Made by a program: the position numbers and the translations under genes. The notes beneath the pieces are model-generated. The model did not search any database and was not told the origin of the DNA. It saw only the letters and a list, made by a program, of their open reading frames with translations. This document shows, one piece after another, positions 1 to 4,893 of a DNA stretch of 5,113 nucleotides (the stretch's first letter is position 1; each line of letters opens with the position of its first letter). Origin of the DNA: Actinomycetota bacterium (GTDB taxonomy: Bacteria; Desulfobacterota; Deferrimicrobia; Deferrimicrobiales; Deferrimicrobiaceae); assembly GCA_016844415.1 (NCBI GenBank), contig JAENIX010000088.1:1-5113 (forward strand), read 5' to 3'.

Positions 1-321
1 GGGATCCTGGCGGCGGACACGATGATGGAGCACGGGATCTCCGTTGCATCCTTCCGCCGGTACGAGGAAGCGGCGAGACCGCTCCGCGACGACTACGCGT
101 ACGGCACGTGGATGCGGAATCTGTGCAAGATGGGGGAAATCGCCGGGACGCTGGGGACAGTCATCTCCATGGCGAAGTTCGACCAGCGGATCCACGACGC
201 GCTCTTCAACGCCGTGTCGGGCCACGATTCGTTCAAGAACATTTTCAAGGAGTACGCCAAGCCTTCGGTGCTGTTGGACGTTGTCCGCAATTACCTGATG
301 GAACGCAGGAGGAGGAAATGA
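1..321 (+). CDS. C-terminal end of a probable FAD-dependent oxidoreductase (geranylgeranyl-reductase-like), 5' truncated by the window
   Basis: The reading frame is open from base 1 to the TGA at 319-321, giving 106 visible residues. An ATG at 22 exists, but the frame continues upstream of it as GILAADT, so the gene almost certainly starts outside the window. The visible opening, a small-residue helix (GILAADTMMEHG) followed by SFRRYEE, resembles the segment after the last FAD-contacting glycine motif in geranylgeranyl-reductase/FixC-like flavoproteins, where a 'GxLAAE...LxxYE' pattern precedes a helical C-terminal cap. The rest is helical and ends in a basic tail (MERRRRK). The Rossmann GxGxxG motif would lie upstream, so neither the FAD assignment nor the substrate can be confirmed. 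The gene overlaps the next one by 4 bases. The family call is an inference from a short C-terminal match; that the reading frame is a real gene is much more certain. Confidence 0.6.
   Translation, partial: GILAADTMMEHGISVASFRRYEEAARPLRDDYAYGTWMRNLCKMGEIAGTLGTVISMAKFDQRIHDALFNAVSGHDSFKNIFKEYAKPSVLLDVVRNYLMERRRRK
307..312 (+). promoter_or_regulatory. Strong Shine-Dalgarno for the GNAT gene
   Basis: AGGAGG, continued as AGGAGGAGG to 315, lies 5 bases before the ATG at 318 and inside the last codons of the upstream gene. It fixes the start of the acetyltransferase at 318. Earlier in-frame ATG codons, such as 108, would lie inside the upstream gene in another frame. Confidence 0.8.
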
Positions 322-758
322 GCGTGACGGTGCGGCGGATGACCCCGCAGGACACGGAAGCCGTCCTTTCGATAAACGATAAAATCACAGGAAGGCCGCA
401 CGAGGCTCAATGGGAGTCCAGGATCATCGACCTCCTGGCGCGCAACCCGCTGGGATGCCTCGTCGCTGAGGTTGAAGGAAAGATCGCCGGATTTATCTTC
501 GGGGACATACGCGGATGGGAGTTCGCCATTCCCAAGAGCGGATGGATCGAGATAGTCGGGGTCGATCCGGAGTTCCAGGGAAAGGGGATAGCGCGTGTCC
601 TGATAGAGAAACTCGGGTTGTACTTCCGGAATCACAACGTTGAAAAGATCCTCACGATGGTCGACTGGAACGACGCCGAGCTCGTGGGGTTCTTCCGGGC
701 TTTGGGTTTCGAGCGGTCGGAGTTCATCGTGCTGGAAAAGGATGCGGTTCGCAAGTGA
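318..758 (+). CDS. GNAT-family N-acetyltransferase, 146 aa
   Basis: Predicted to transfer an acetyl group from acetyl-CoA to an amine on a small molecule or protein; the acceptor cannot be read from the sequence. The protein is a single GNAT domain of typical length. An N-terminal beta strand (VTVRRMTPQD, residues 3-12) opens the fold. A central strand reads IEIVGVDPEF (77-86). It leads into the acetyl-CoA pyrophosphate-binding motif A, QGKGIARVL (87-95), which fits Q/RxxGxG/A. Motif B follows, with VDWNDAELVGFFRALGF (115-131), the N...A...FF..LGF pattern that closes the fold. The start is set by a strong AGGAGG and by the 4-base ATGA overlap with the preceding stop codon. The stop overlaps the GTG of the NUDIX gene by 4 bases, so the three genes are probably cotranscribed and translationally coupled. 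It is not clearly RimI, because the family is too broad for a specific name. Confidence 0.88.
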   Translation: MSVTVRRMTPQDTEAVLSINDKITGRPHEAQWESRIIDLLARNPLGCLVAEVEGKIAGFIFGDIRGWEFAIPKSGWIEIVGVDPEFQGKGIARVLIEKLGLYFRNHNVEKILTMVDWNDAELVGFFRALGFERSEFIVLEKDAVRK

Positions 759-1324
759 GCGGATTTTTCACGCGCCTCCAGGGGGTTCTCCACCCCGCCG
801 CGCTTCGGGTAGCGCCCCCCGATGGGCTTCGGTCGGCCGGCGTTCTCGTCCCGCTGCGCGATAACGGCGATGGCGTGACGGTCGTTCTTGCCCGCCGCAC
901 GGAGCGCGTTCCGCACCACAAGGGGCAGGTGTGCTTCCCCGGGGGGAGCCGCGATCCCGGGGACACGGATCTTTTGGAAACCGCTCTCCGCGAGTCGAAC
1001 GAAGAGCTGGGGATCCGCCGAGAGGACGTGGAGGTCCTGGGCTCGATGGACCCCGTGCTCACCGTGACGGGGTTCTGCATACAGCCTTTCGTGTCAAGGC
1101 TATCCGCGGCCTCCGGATTCAAGCTGGACGAATTCGAGATGGCAGAGGTCTTCGAGGCGCCCCTTGCTATCTTCGGCCAGTTCGACCGCTACCGTTACGC
1201 GGAGTCGAATTTCCGGGGAGAGCCGCACCGGGTTTATTTCCTCGACTACGGTCCGCGCACGATCTGGGGCGCAACCGCGTCCATCCTTCACCGGCTGGCC
1301 GAGCTGGCGGACGGCATCCGCTGA
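755..1324 (+). CDS. NUDIX hydrolase, CoA pyrophosphatase (NudL/CoAse) type, 189 aa
   Basis: Predicted to hydrolyse the pyrophosphate bond of coenzyme A or acyl-CoA, giving 3',5'-ADP and 4'-phosphopantetheine derivatives, with a divalent metal. The protein shows both signatures of this NUDIX subfamily. The CoAse-specific upstream element is VLARRTERVPHHKGQVCFPGG (roughly 44-64, with the diagnostic GQVxFPGG). The NUDIX box follows directly at about 64-87 and contains RDPGD, TALRES and NEELGI, so the REUxEExGU metal-binding core is intact (E80, E83, E84). As is usual for CoAses, the first NUDIX-box Glu is replaced by D70. The length is normal for NudL-like enzymes (about 190-210 aa). The start is a GTG at 755 inside the overlapping GTGA; no strong Shine-Dalgarno is close, which fits translational coupling to the acetyltransferase. 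Other NUDIX substrates cannot be excluded. Confidence 0.9.
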   Translation: MSGFFTRLQGVLHPAALRVAPPDGLRSAGVLVPLRDNGDGVTVVLARRTERVPHHKGQVCFPGGSRDPGDTDLLETALRESNEELGIRREDVEVLGSMDPVLTVTGFCIQPFVSRLSAASGFKLDEFEMAEVFEAPLAIFGQFDRYRYAESNFRGEPHRVYFLDYGPRTIWGATASILHRLAELADGIR

Positions 1325-1350
1325 TATTCCCCTTCCGGCGATGTCTCCGG

Positions 1351-1379
1351 TTGAATGCTCCGCATCCTCCGGTTAGAAT
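1351..1379 (+). promoter_or_regulatory. Predicted sigma70-type promoter of metXW, possibly giving a leaderless transcript
   Basis: TTGAAT (1351-1356) and TAGAAT (1374-1379) are separated by exactly 17 bases in the 60-base gap between the NUDIX stop and metX. The A of the metX ATG is 6 bases after the last base of the -10 box, within the usual distance for transcription start. No purine-rich Shine-Dalgarno lies between the -10 box and the ATG. The transcript may therefore begin at or next to the start codon. This is a motif match only. Confidence 0.55.
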
Positions 1380-1384
1380 AAGCG

Positions 1385-2560
1385 ATGCCCCACAGGAAAG
1401 AGGCCGGCCCGGTCGGGCTGGTTAAAAAGAAGTTCTTCACGTTTTGCGAGCCGCCGCACGAGATGGTCCTCGAGGGGGGAGGCCGGCTCGGCCCCATCAC
1501 TGTCGCCTATGAAACCTACGGGAAGCTGAACCGCGACCGGACCAACGCTATCCTCATACTGCACGCCCTTTCGGGAGACTCTCACGCGGCGGGAAAATAT
1601 TCCGCGGACGACAAGAAGGAAGGGTGGTGGGACGCCACGATCGGCCCCGGCAAGGCGTTCGACACCGACCGGTACTTCGTGATCTGCTCGAACGTGATCG
1701 GCGGATGCCAGGGGAGCACCGGCCCCTCTTCGGTGAACCCGGCGACCGGCAGGCCGTATGCACTCTCGTTTCCCATCATCACCATCGGCGATATGGTGCA
1801 GGTGCAGAGGCATCTGGTCGACCACCTGGAAATCGAGCGGCTCTTCGCGGTTGCCGGCGGGTCGATGGGCGGAATGCAGGCGCTCCAGTGGGCGGTAACA
1901 TTTCCGGACCGCGTGCTTGCCTCGATCCCTATCGCCACCACGGCGAAGCACTCGCCCCAGCAGATCGCGTTCAACCAGGTCGGGCGGGCGGCCATAATGG
2001 CGGACCCGAACTTCAACGACGGGGAATACTACGGGAAAGCGGTCCCCAAGGACGGGCTGGCGCTTGCGCGGATGGTCGGGCACATCACCTATCTCTCCGA
2101 CGACTCCATGCATGAGAAGTTCGGGCGACGCCTCCGGGGAAAGAAGACGCTCGGCTACAGCTTCAACCTCGATTTCGAGGTGGAGAGCTACCTGCGTTAC
2201 AAGGGAGACGCGTTCGTAAGCCGCTTCGACGCCAACTCGTACCTGTATATAACGAAGGCGATCGACTATTTCGACCTGACCCTTCCATCGGGGGCGCTCG
2301 CCAAGTCGCTGGAGAAGGTGAAGTCCAAGTTCCTGGTCGTCTCGTTCAAGTCGGACTGGCTGTATCCGCCCTACCAGTCCAAGGAGATCGTCAAGGCCCT
2401 GATGGTGAACAGCGTCGACATCACGTATTGCGAGATCGATTCCCGGTACGGCCACGACGCCTTCCTGATGGACGAGGGGGAGATGCCGAAGATCGTCAAG
2501 AACTTCCTGGAGAACGTCGCCGCGCGCAACGGGATCGCGGCGCCGGCGGCCGGGGCGTGA
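1385..2560 (+). CDS. metX: Homoserine O-acetyltransferase (MetX), 391 aa
   Basis: Transfers an acyl group, classically from acetyl-CoA, to the hydroxyl of L-homoserine, the first committed step to methionine; it acts in the cytoplasm. It is an alpha/beta-hydrolase-fold enzyme of full family length. Visible landmarks are the N-terminal [13 protein letters not shown] and [12 protein letters not shown] segment (about 17-46), HALSGDSH (60-67), [14 protein letters not shown] (103-116), the nucleophile elbow GGSMGG with S160, SDWLYPP with the triad aspartate D324, and RYGHDAFL with the triad histidine H357. The ATG at 1385 is the first possible start, because an in-frame TAA lies at 1379-1381. It has no good Shine-Dalgarno. 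MetW follows 2 bases later. Some MetX proteins use succinyl-CoA, and sequence inspection alone does not settle the acyl donor. Confidence 0.96.
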   Translation: MPHRKEAGPVGLVKKKFFTFCEPPHEMVLEGGGRLGPITVAYETYGKLNRDRTNAILILHALSGDSHAAGKYSADDKKEGWWDATIGPGKAFDTDRYFVICSNVIGGCQGSTGPSSVNPATGRPYALSFPIITIGDMVQVQRHLVDHLEIERLFAVAGGSMGGMQALQWAVTFPDRVLASIPIATTAKHSPQQIAFNQVGRAAIMADPNFNDGEYYGKAVPKDGLALARMVGHITYLSDDSMHEKFGRRLRGKKTLGYSFNLDFEVESYLRYKGDAFVSRFDANSYLYITKAIDYFDLTLPSGALAKSLEKVKSKFLVVSFKSDWLYPPYQSKEIVKALMVNSVDITYCEIDSRYGHDAFLMDEGEMPKIVKNFLENVAARNGIAAPAAGA

Positions 2561-2562
2561 CG

Positions 2563-3165
2563 ATGCAGGGATCGCGGATCGATTACAGCGTCATTCTCGA
2601 TCTCATCCCGGCGGGCGCGAAGATACTGGACCTGGGGTGCGGGGACGGGTCGCTCCTTTCGCAGCTGGTCCAGGCGAAAGGCGTTACCGGGCGGGGGATC
2701 GAGATCTCCGAGGAAGGGGTCCACGCCTGCATCGCCAAGGGGCTGACCGTGCTGCAGGGGGACATCGACGGGGGGCTGCGCGATTACCCGGACCGCTCAT
2801 TCGACTACGTAATCCTCAACCAGACGATCCAGGCGGTGAAGAAGCCGGACGTCGTCCTCTCGGAAATATTGCGCGTCGGGGGAAAAGGGGTCGTCGGAAT
2901 CCCCAACTTCGCCTTCTGGCGGTTCCGTTTTTTCCTCCTGTTCAACGGGCGGATGCCCAAGACCGACTTTCTTCCGTACGAATGGTACAACACGCCCAAC
3001 ATACACTTCTGCTCCGTCCTGGATTTCGACGAGTACTGCAGGAAAAACGCGATCGCCGTGGAGAGGCGGATCTGCCTTTCCACCGAACGTGGAGGGCGGG
3101 TGCTTCGCGGGGTGCGGCCGAATCTCTTCGCCGAGAGCGCCGTCTACCTTCTGTCGAAAAAATAA
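2563..3165 (+). CDS. metW: MetW, methionine biosynthesis protein, class I SAM-methyltransferase-like, 200 aa
   Basis: MetW is the usual partner of MetX; in several proteobacteria it is needed for, or stimulates, homoserine acylation. It has a class I SAM-methyltransferase fold. Motif I is ILDLGCGDGSLL (21-32), the acidic end of the next strand is GRGIEIS (43-49), and GDIDGGL (66-72) leads to FDYVILNQTIQAV (80-92), a MetW-type signature. Further on are GIPNF and FLLFNGRMPKT with the aromatic segment PYEWYNTPNIHFCS, also typical of MetW. The length (about 200 aa) is normal. The start is the ATG at 2563, 2 bases after the metX TGA; a longer frame extends upstream into metX but is only an overlap in another frame. 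The only ribosome-site candidate is GGGG about 7 bases before the ATG, so coupling to metX translation is likely. Confidence 0.95.
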   Translation: MQGSRIDYSVILDLIPAGAKILDLGCGDGSLLSQLVQAKGVTGRGIEISEEGVHACIAKGLTVLQGDIDGGLRDYPDRSFDYVILNQTIQAVKKPDVVLSEILRVGGKGVVGIPNFAFWRFRFFLLFNGRMPKTDFLPYEWYNTPNIHFCSVLDFDEYCRKNAIAVERRICLSTERGGRVLRGVRPNLFAESAVYLLSKK

Positions 3166-3209
3166 ACGTGGGAAAATCTGCGGAGGAACACCAGAGGAGC
3201 AGGCGCTTT

Positions 3210-3259
3210 CCGGGGACATTCCTGATGCTGGCGGATTGAATCGCGAGGAGTGTCCCCGG
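3210..3259 (+). repeat. REP/MITE-like imperfect inverted repeat between metW and the tRNA gene
   Basis: The left arm CCGGGGACATTCCT (3210-3223) pairs with the right arm AGGAGTGTCCCCGG (3246-3259). Thirteen of 14 positions are Watson-Crick and one is a G-T wobble; the loop is 22 bases. The right arm is followed by CACAGTTGA rather than directly by a T-run, so this is not a standard rho-independent terminator, although it could protect or end the metXW transcript. From memory, GGGGACATTCCT-type palindromes recur in deltaproteobacterial genomes near REP-associated tyrosine transposases. No transposase is present here, and copy number in the genome is not visible. Confidence 0.6.
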
Positions 3260-3264
3260 CACAG

Positions 3265-3293
3265 TTGATTTTTCGGGGAGGCTGGAGTAGATT
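3265..3293 (+). promoter_or_regulatory. Predicted promoter of tRNA-Ala
   Basis: TTGATT (3265-3270) and TAGATT (3288-3293) are 17 bases apart. The expected transcription start is near 3300, about 12 bases before the mature tRNA 5' end, a normal short tRNA leader. The -35 box begins only 5 bases after the palindrome. This is a motif match supported by position. Confidence 0.5.
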
Positions 3294-3311
3294 CTTAACC
3301 TTGAATAGCGT

Positions 3312-3387
3312 GGGGCTGTAGCTCAGCTGGGAGAGCGCCTGAATGGCATTCAGGAGGCCGTCGGTTCGATCCCGATCAGCTCCACCA
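3312..3387 (+). tRNA. tRNA-Ala, anticodon GGC
   Basis: A complete 76-base cloverleaf can be folded by eye. The acceptor stem is GGGGCTG with CAGCTCC, the D stem GCTC/GAGC, and the anticodon stem CCTGA/TCAGG with loop ATGGCAT, which places GGC at 3345-3347. The T stem GTCGG/CCGAT encloses TTCGATC, followed by discriminator A and an encoded CCA. The G3:U70 wobble pair, the main identity element for alanyl-tRNA synthetase, is present and confirms alanine independently of the anticodon. It decodes GCC and GCU codons. It has its own predicted promoter and a terminator 10 bases downstream, so it appears to be a single-gene transcription unit. Confidence 0.97.
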
Positions 3388-3397
3388 GAAAATGCAG

Positions 3398-3428
3398 GGG
3401 CTTCCGGAGGGATCCGGAGGCCCTTTTT
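3398..3428 (+). terminator. Rho-independent terminator of the tRNA-Ala gene
   Basis: The stem GGGCTTCCGG (3398-3407) pairs with CCGGAGGCCC (3414-3423) over 10 bp with one T-G wobble, around a 6-base loop (AGGGAT). It is followed at once by TTTTT (3424-3428). It begins 10 bases after the tRNA CCA end and separates the tRNA unit from the toxin-antitoxin promoter. Confidence 0.9.
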
Positions 3429-3431
3429 CAA

Positions 3432-3460
3432 TTGATCCTGTTCGCCGAACAAGATAATAT
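3432..3460 (+). promoter_or_regulatory. Predicted promoter of the toxin-antitoxin operon
   Basis: TTGATC (3432-3437) and TAATAT (3455-3460) are separated by 17 bases; an overlapping GATAAT at 3453-3458 is an alternative -10 with a 15-base spacer. The spacer holds a short palindrome, GTTCG-C-CGAAC (3440-3450). The -10 region overlaps the larger inverted repeat described next, so a bound regulator would be expected to block this promoter. This is a motif match only. Confidence 0.45.
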
Positions 3461-3481
3461 GCATATGGCGACTATGCATAT
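3457..3481 (+). promoter_or_regulatory. Likely autoregulatory operator of the toxin-antitoxin operon
   Basis: ATATGCATA (3457-3465) and TATGCATAT (3473-3481) form a perfect 9-bp inverted repeat around the 7-base spacer TGGCGAC. Each arm contains the self-palindrome TATGCATA, so the site reads as two identical half-operators 15 bases apart, about one and a half helical turns. It overlaps the -10 box and ends 3 bases before the antitoxin Shine-Dalgarno. Phd/YefM-type antitoxins, alone or with the toxin, usually repress their own promoter through tandem palindromes of this kind. Its use as an operator here is inferred from position and symmetry. Confidence 0.65.
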
Positions 3482-3483
3482 TT

Positions 3484-3488
3484 GGAGG
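3484..3488 (+). promoter_or_regulatory. Shine-Dalgarno that fixes the antitoxin start
   Basis: GGAGG lies 5 bases before a GTG at 3494. The longer in-frame alternative, a TTG at 3482, would put this ribosome site inside the coding region and leave that start without one. GTG 3494 is therefore preferred; the family usually begins with a short lead before the first beta strand, which also fits. Confidence 0.75.
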
Positions 3489-3493
3489 TATCC

Positions 3494-3727
3494 GTGAAGG
3501 CGTCGGTTCTCGACCTGAGGTACAGGATGAACGAGGTGCTGAAAGCGCTGGAACGGCGGGAACGCGTTTCTCTCCTTTACCACGGGAAAGTGAAGGGGTC
3601 GATCATTCCTGTCGTCGAGGGCCGGGGCGCCAGGACCGCGGAGCACCCTTTCTTCGGCATGGCGTCTGGGAAGGAGGCGTCCGTCGAATCCGTCATGGAC
3701 CGCCTGCGCGGAGGTCGTTACCGCTGA
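3494..3727 (+). CDS. Phd/YefM-like antitoxin of a type II toxin-antitoxin module, 77 aa
   Basis: Predicted to neutralise the downstream PIN ribonuclease by direct binding and to repress the operon. The protein, starting at GTG 3494, opens with KASVLDLRYRMNEVLKALERRERVSLLYHGKVKGSIIP. This fits the Phd/YefM fold: a short strand, a helix with the LR..M.EVL..LE spacing, then a strand and 'HGK.KG.I.P' in the place of the family's 'RGKPVA.LVP'. The C-terminal part (roughly 40-77) is an extended segment ending in SVESVMDRLRGGRYR, basic and probably disordered until it binds toxin, as in other antitoxins. The length is usual (70-90 aa). The stop TGA overlaps the toxin ATG by one base (TGATG). An AbrB/VapB-type antitoxin is a less likely reading. 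Confidence 0.82.
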   Translation: MKASVLDLRYRMNEVLKALERRERVSLLYHGKVKGSIIPVVEGRGARTAEHPFFGMASGKEASVESVMDRLRGGRYR

Positions 3728-4104
3728 TGTTGTTCGACACGGATATTCTGATCTGGATCCAAAGAGGCAACGTCAAGGCGGCGCAACTCGTCGATCATGC
3801 CCGGGAGCGTTTTGTCTCGGTTCAGACCTTCATGGAACTGCTTCAGGCGGCGAAGGACAAAAGGCAACATGCGATCGTCAAGCAGTACATGAGGGATCTT
3901 TCTTTCATTGTCCTGCCACTGACCGAAAATATCGGGCATCGTGCGCTGGTATACATCGAGGAATACGGATTGTCTTCCGGGATGCGCGCCGGCGACGCAA
4001 TCGTAGCGGCAACGGCCATGGAAAACGGTCTTATGCTTGCAACCGGCAACTCGCGTCACTTCAGGCCGATCAAGGATCTCTCGTTGAAGATATTCAGGCC
4101 GTAG
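3727..4104 (+). CDS. vapC: PIN-domain ribonuclease toxin, VapC type, 125 aa
   Basis: Predicted Mg2+/Mn2+-dependent endoribonuclease; characterised VapC toxins cut initiator tRNA, other tRNAs or rRNA, but the target here is unknown. The whole protein is one PIN domain of typical length. The acidic active-site residues are in place: D4 and D6 in MLFDTDILIW, E37 in TFMELLQA, and D90 in RAGDAIVAATAMENG. N108 lies in the characteristic C-terminal TGNSRHF segment (106-112). All key residues are present, so the toxin looks active. Translation starts at the ATG overlapping the antitoxin stop; a GGAGG at 3710-3714 is 12 bases upstream, rather far, so coupling to the antitoxin is likely. Base composition differs from its neighbours: 61 of 120 bases at 3841-3960 are G or C, against 41 of 60 at 1621-1680 in metX, which fits acquisition by transfer. 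Confidence 0.92.
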   Translation: MLFDTDILIWIQRGNVKAAQLVDHARERFVSVQTFMELLQAAKDKRQHAIVKQYMRDLSFIVLPLTENIGHRALVYIEEYGLSSGMRAGDAIVAATAMENGLMLATGNSRHFRPIKDLSLKIFRP

Positions 4105-4109
4105 ATATT

Positions 4110-4775
4110 CTACCTGTTTTTCCCGTCGGACCCGCGGTCTTCGCGGTTGTTCTCTTTTTCCTTCCTGTCGAGCCACATCTCCAGCGGCCAGACCGAGGCC
4201 GGGCTGCCGTTGGGCCCGTACCAGGAATCGACGGCCCAAGCGCGACCCGAACCCCGCTCCACAAGTACCGCCGTCCTGTGCGGAAAGAAAAACAGGAACC
4301 CGCGGCGGGCCGGGTCTCTGACGCGGTGGCGGGGGAGCAATCCGTCGCGTTCGAGCATCAACAGGTAAACGGTGGTGTTGCCGGCTTCGGCGACGCAGTC
4401 GAGCTGGCTGGTATCAGGCGGCCCGTACTCGTTGCCGGGCGCGTCATACAGGGTGCCGGCCTTGGGGCCGACCAGCTTCTCGAGCAGCCCCACGGCGCGG
4501 GAGGCCCTGGCGCGTTCCTCGCGTGCGTCGGCCGGCGGCGGGGCGAACAGGTCCCGCACCTGCCTCCATTCCGACTCATCGAGGTGTACGCGGGCCGTGT
4601 TCCCGCAGCCGATGTTGCGGCAGACGTTGAAGTATGCGGGCCGCGAATCCGGATCCAGGCCGAAGGCGACGAGATAGCGCGCCGGCGGCGGGCCGAATCC
4701 CGCACAGCCGGACAGGATGGCGGGGATTGCGGCGGCCGCGAAAAAAATGGCGATTTGAATACGGATCCTTCCCAT
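4110..4775 (-). CDS. Predicted lipoprotein of unknown function, 221 aa, with possible Cys-His-Asp triad
   Basis: I do not recognise a named family, although the pattern resembles a conserved hypothetical protein of proteobacteria. The N-terminus is a lipoprotein signal: MGRIRIQ, a hydrophobic stretch (about 8-20), and the lipobox LSGC with lipidated Cys at 24. The mature protein is then expected on the periplasmic side of a membrane. Next come FNVCRNIGC (49-57, a CxxxxC pair) and DESEWRQVRDLFAPPPADAREERA (66-89). The later part contains LDCVAEAGNTTVYL (C127), FFFPHRTAVLVE (H166) and WAVDSWYGPNG (D183). This Cys...His...Asp order, with His starting one strand and Asp in the next, resembles transglutaminase-like or papain-like folds; that is an inference. 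The tail (203-221) is highly charged. The stop is 5 bases from the toxin stop, so the two genes converge. ATG 4775 is the only sensible start and has no clear ribosome site. Confidence 0.85.
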   Translation of the reverse strand: MGRIRIQIAIFFAAAAIPAILSGCAGFGPPPARYLVAFGLDPDSRPAYFNVCRNIGCGNTARVHLDESEWRQVRDLFAPPPADAREERARASRAVGLLEKLVGPKAGTLYDAPGNEYGPPDTSQLDCVAEAGNTTVYLLMLERDGLLPRHRVRDPARRGFLFFFPHRTAVLVERGSGRAWAVDSWYGPNGSPASVWPLEMWLDRKEKENNREDRGSDGKNR

Positions 4776-4785
4776 GGCGTAAAAA

Positions 4786-4813
4786 ATTATATATGCCGCG
4801 CGGCGGGATTCAA
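4786..4813 (-). promoter_or_regulatory. Predicted promoter of the lipoprotein gene (minus strand)
   Basis: Read on the minus strand, TTGAAT (4813-4808) and a perfect TATAAT (4791-4786) are separated by 16 bases, which include the palindrome GCCGCGCGGC (4795-4804). Transcription would start around 4778-4780, leaving a leader of only about 3-5 bases before the ATG at 4775 and no room for a Shine-Dalgarno. This is a motif match, strengthened by the exact -10 consensus in an otherwise GC-rich region. Confidence 0.55.
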
Positions 4814-4857
4814 TCGAAAACGGGATCCTTGCTTGGCAATCGCGGGTCGGTGAGGCA

Positions 4858-4866
4858 TGCTAATCT
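4858..4866 (+). promoter_or_regulatory. Possible extended -10 promoter for the glucan phosphorylase gene
   Basis: TG-C-TAATCT (4858-4866) fits the TGnTAnnnT extended -10 pattern. A TTGGCA at 4833-4838 lies 22 bases upstream, too far to be an ordinary -35 partner. It is placed sensibly in the 118-base divergent gap, about 28 bases before the start codon. The support is weak. Confidence 0.25.
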
Positions 4867-4893
4867 GATATCGAAAGGGAAGGGACGACCCAC

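Noticed and set aside
108..317. An in-frame extension of the GNAT gene back to an ATG at 108
   Set aside because: The extension overlaps the upstream gene in another frame and has no domain character, while a strong AGGAGG precedes the ATG at 318.
1325..1384. A SAM or other riboswitch upstream of metX
   Set aside because: The gap is only 60 bases, and the predicted transcription start is at the metX ATG, so there is no room for an aptamer; no known SAM-aptamer pattern was seen.
1373..2455. A 360-codon open frame on the minus strand opposite metX
   Set aside because: It lies almost wholly antisense to an unmistakable metX, its product is rich in Arg/Val/Gly with no recognisable motif, and such long antisense frames are expected in GC-rich genes.
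2428..2562. An N-terminal extension of MetW into the end of metX
   Set aside because: The extra residues are Arg-rich shadow sequence, and MetW proteins start near the residues encoded from 2563.
3312..3428. The tRNA-Ala 3' end as an attachment site of a genomic island
   Set aside because: No integrase and no second copy of the tRNA 3' end are visible, and the intact terminator follows the gene directly.
4088..4110. AGATATTC repeated at 4088-4095 and 4103-4110 at the toxin gene end
   Set aside because: An 8-base direct repeat partly inside coding sequence; too short to support an insertion footprint, and no other sign of one.
4278..4853. Plus-strand open frames opposite the lipoprotein gene
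   Set aside because: The minus strand has a clean lipoprotein signal, a consensus promoter and coherent protein character; the plus-strand frames look like Arg/Gly-rich shadow translations.
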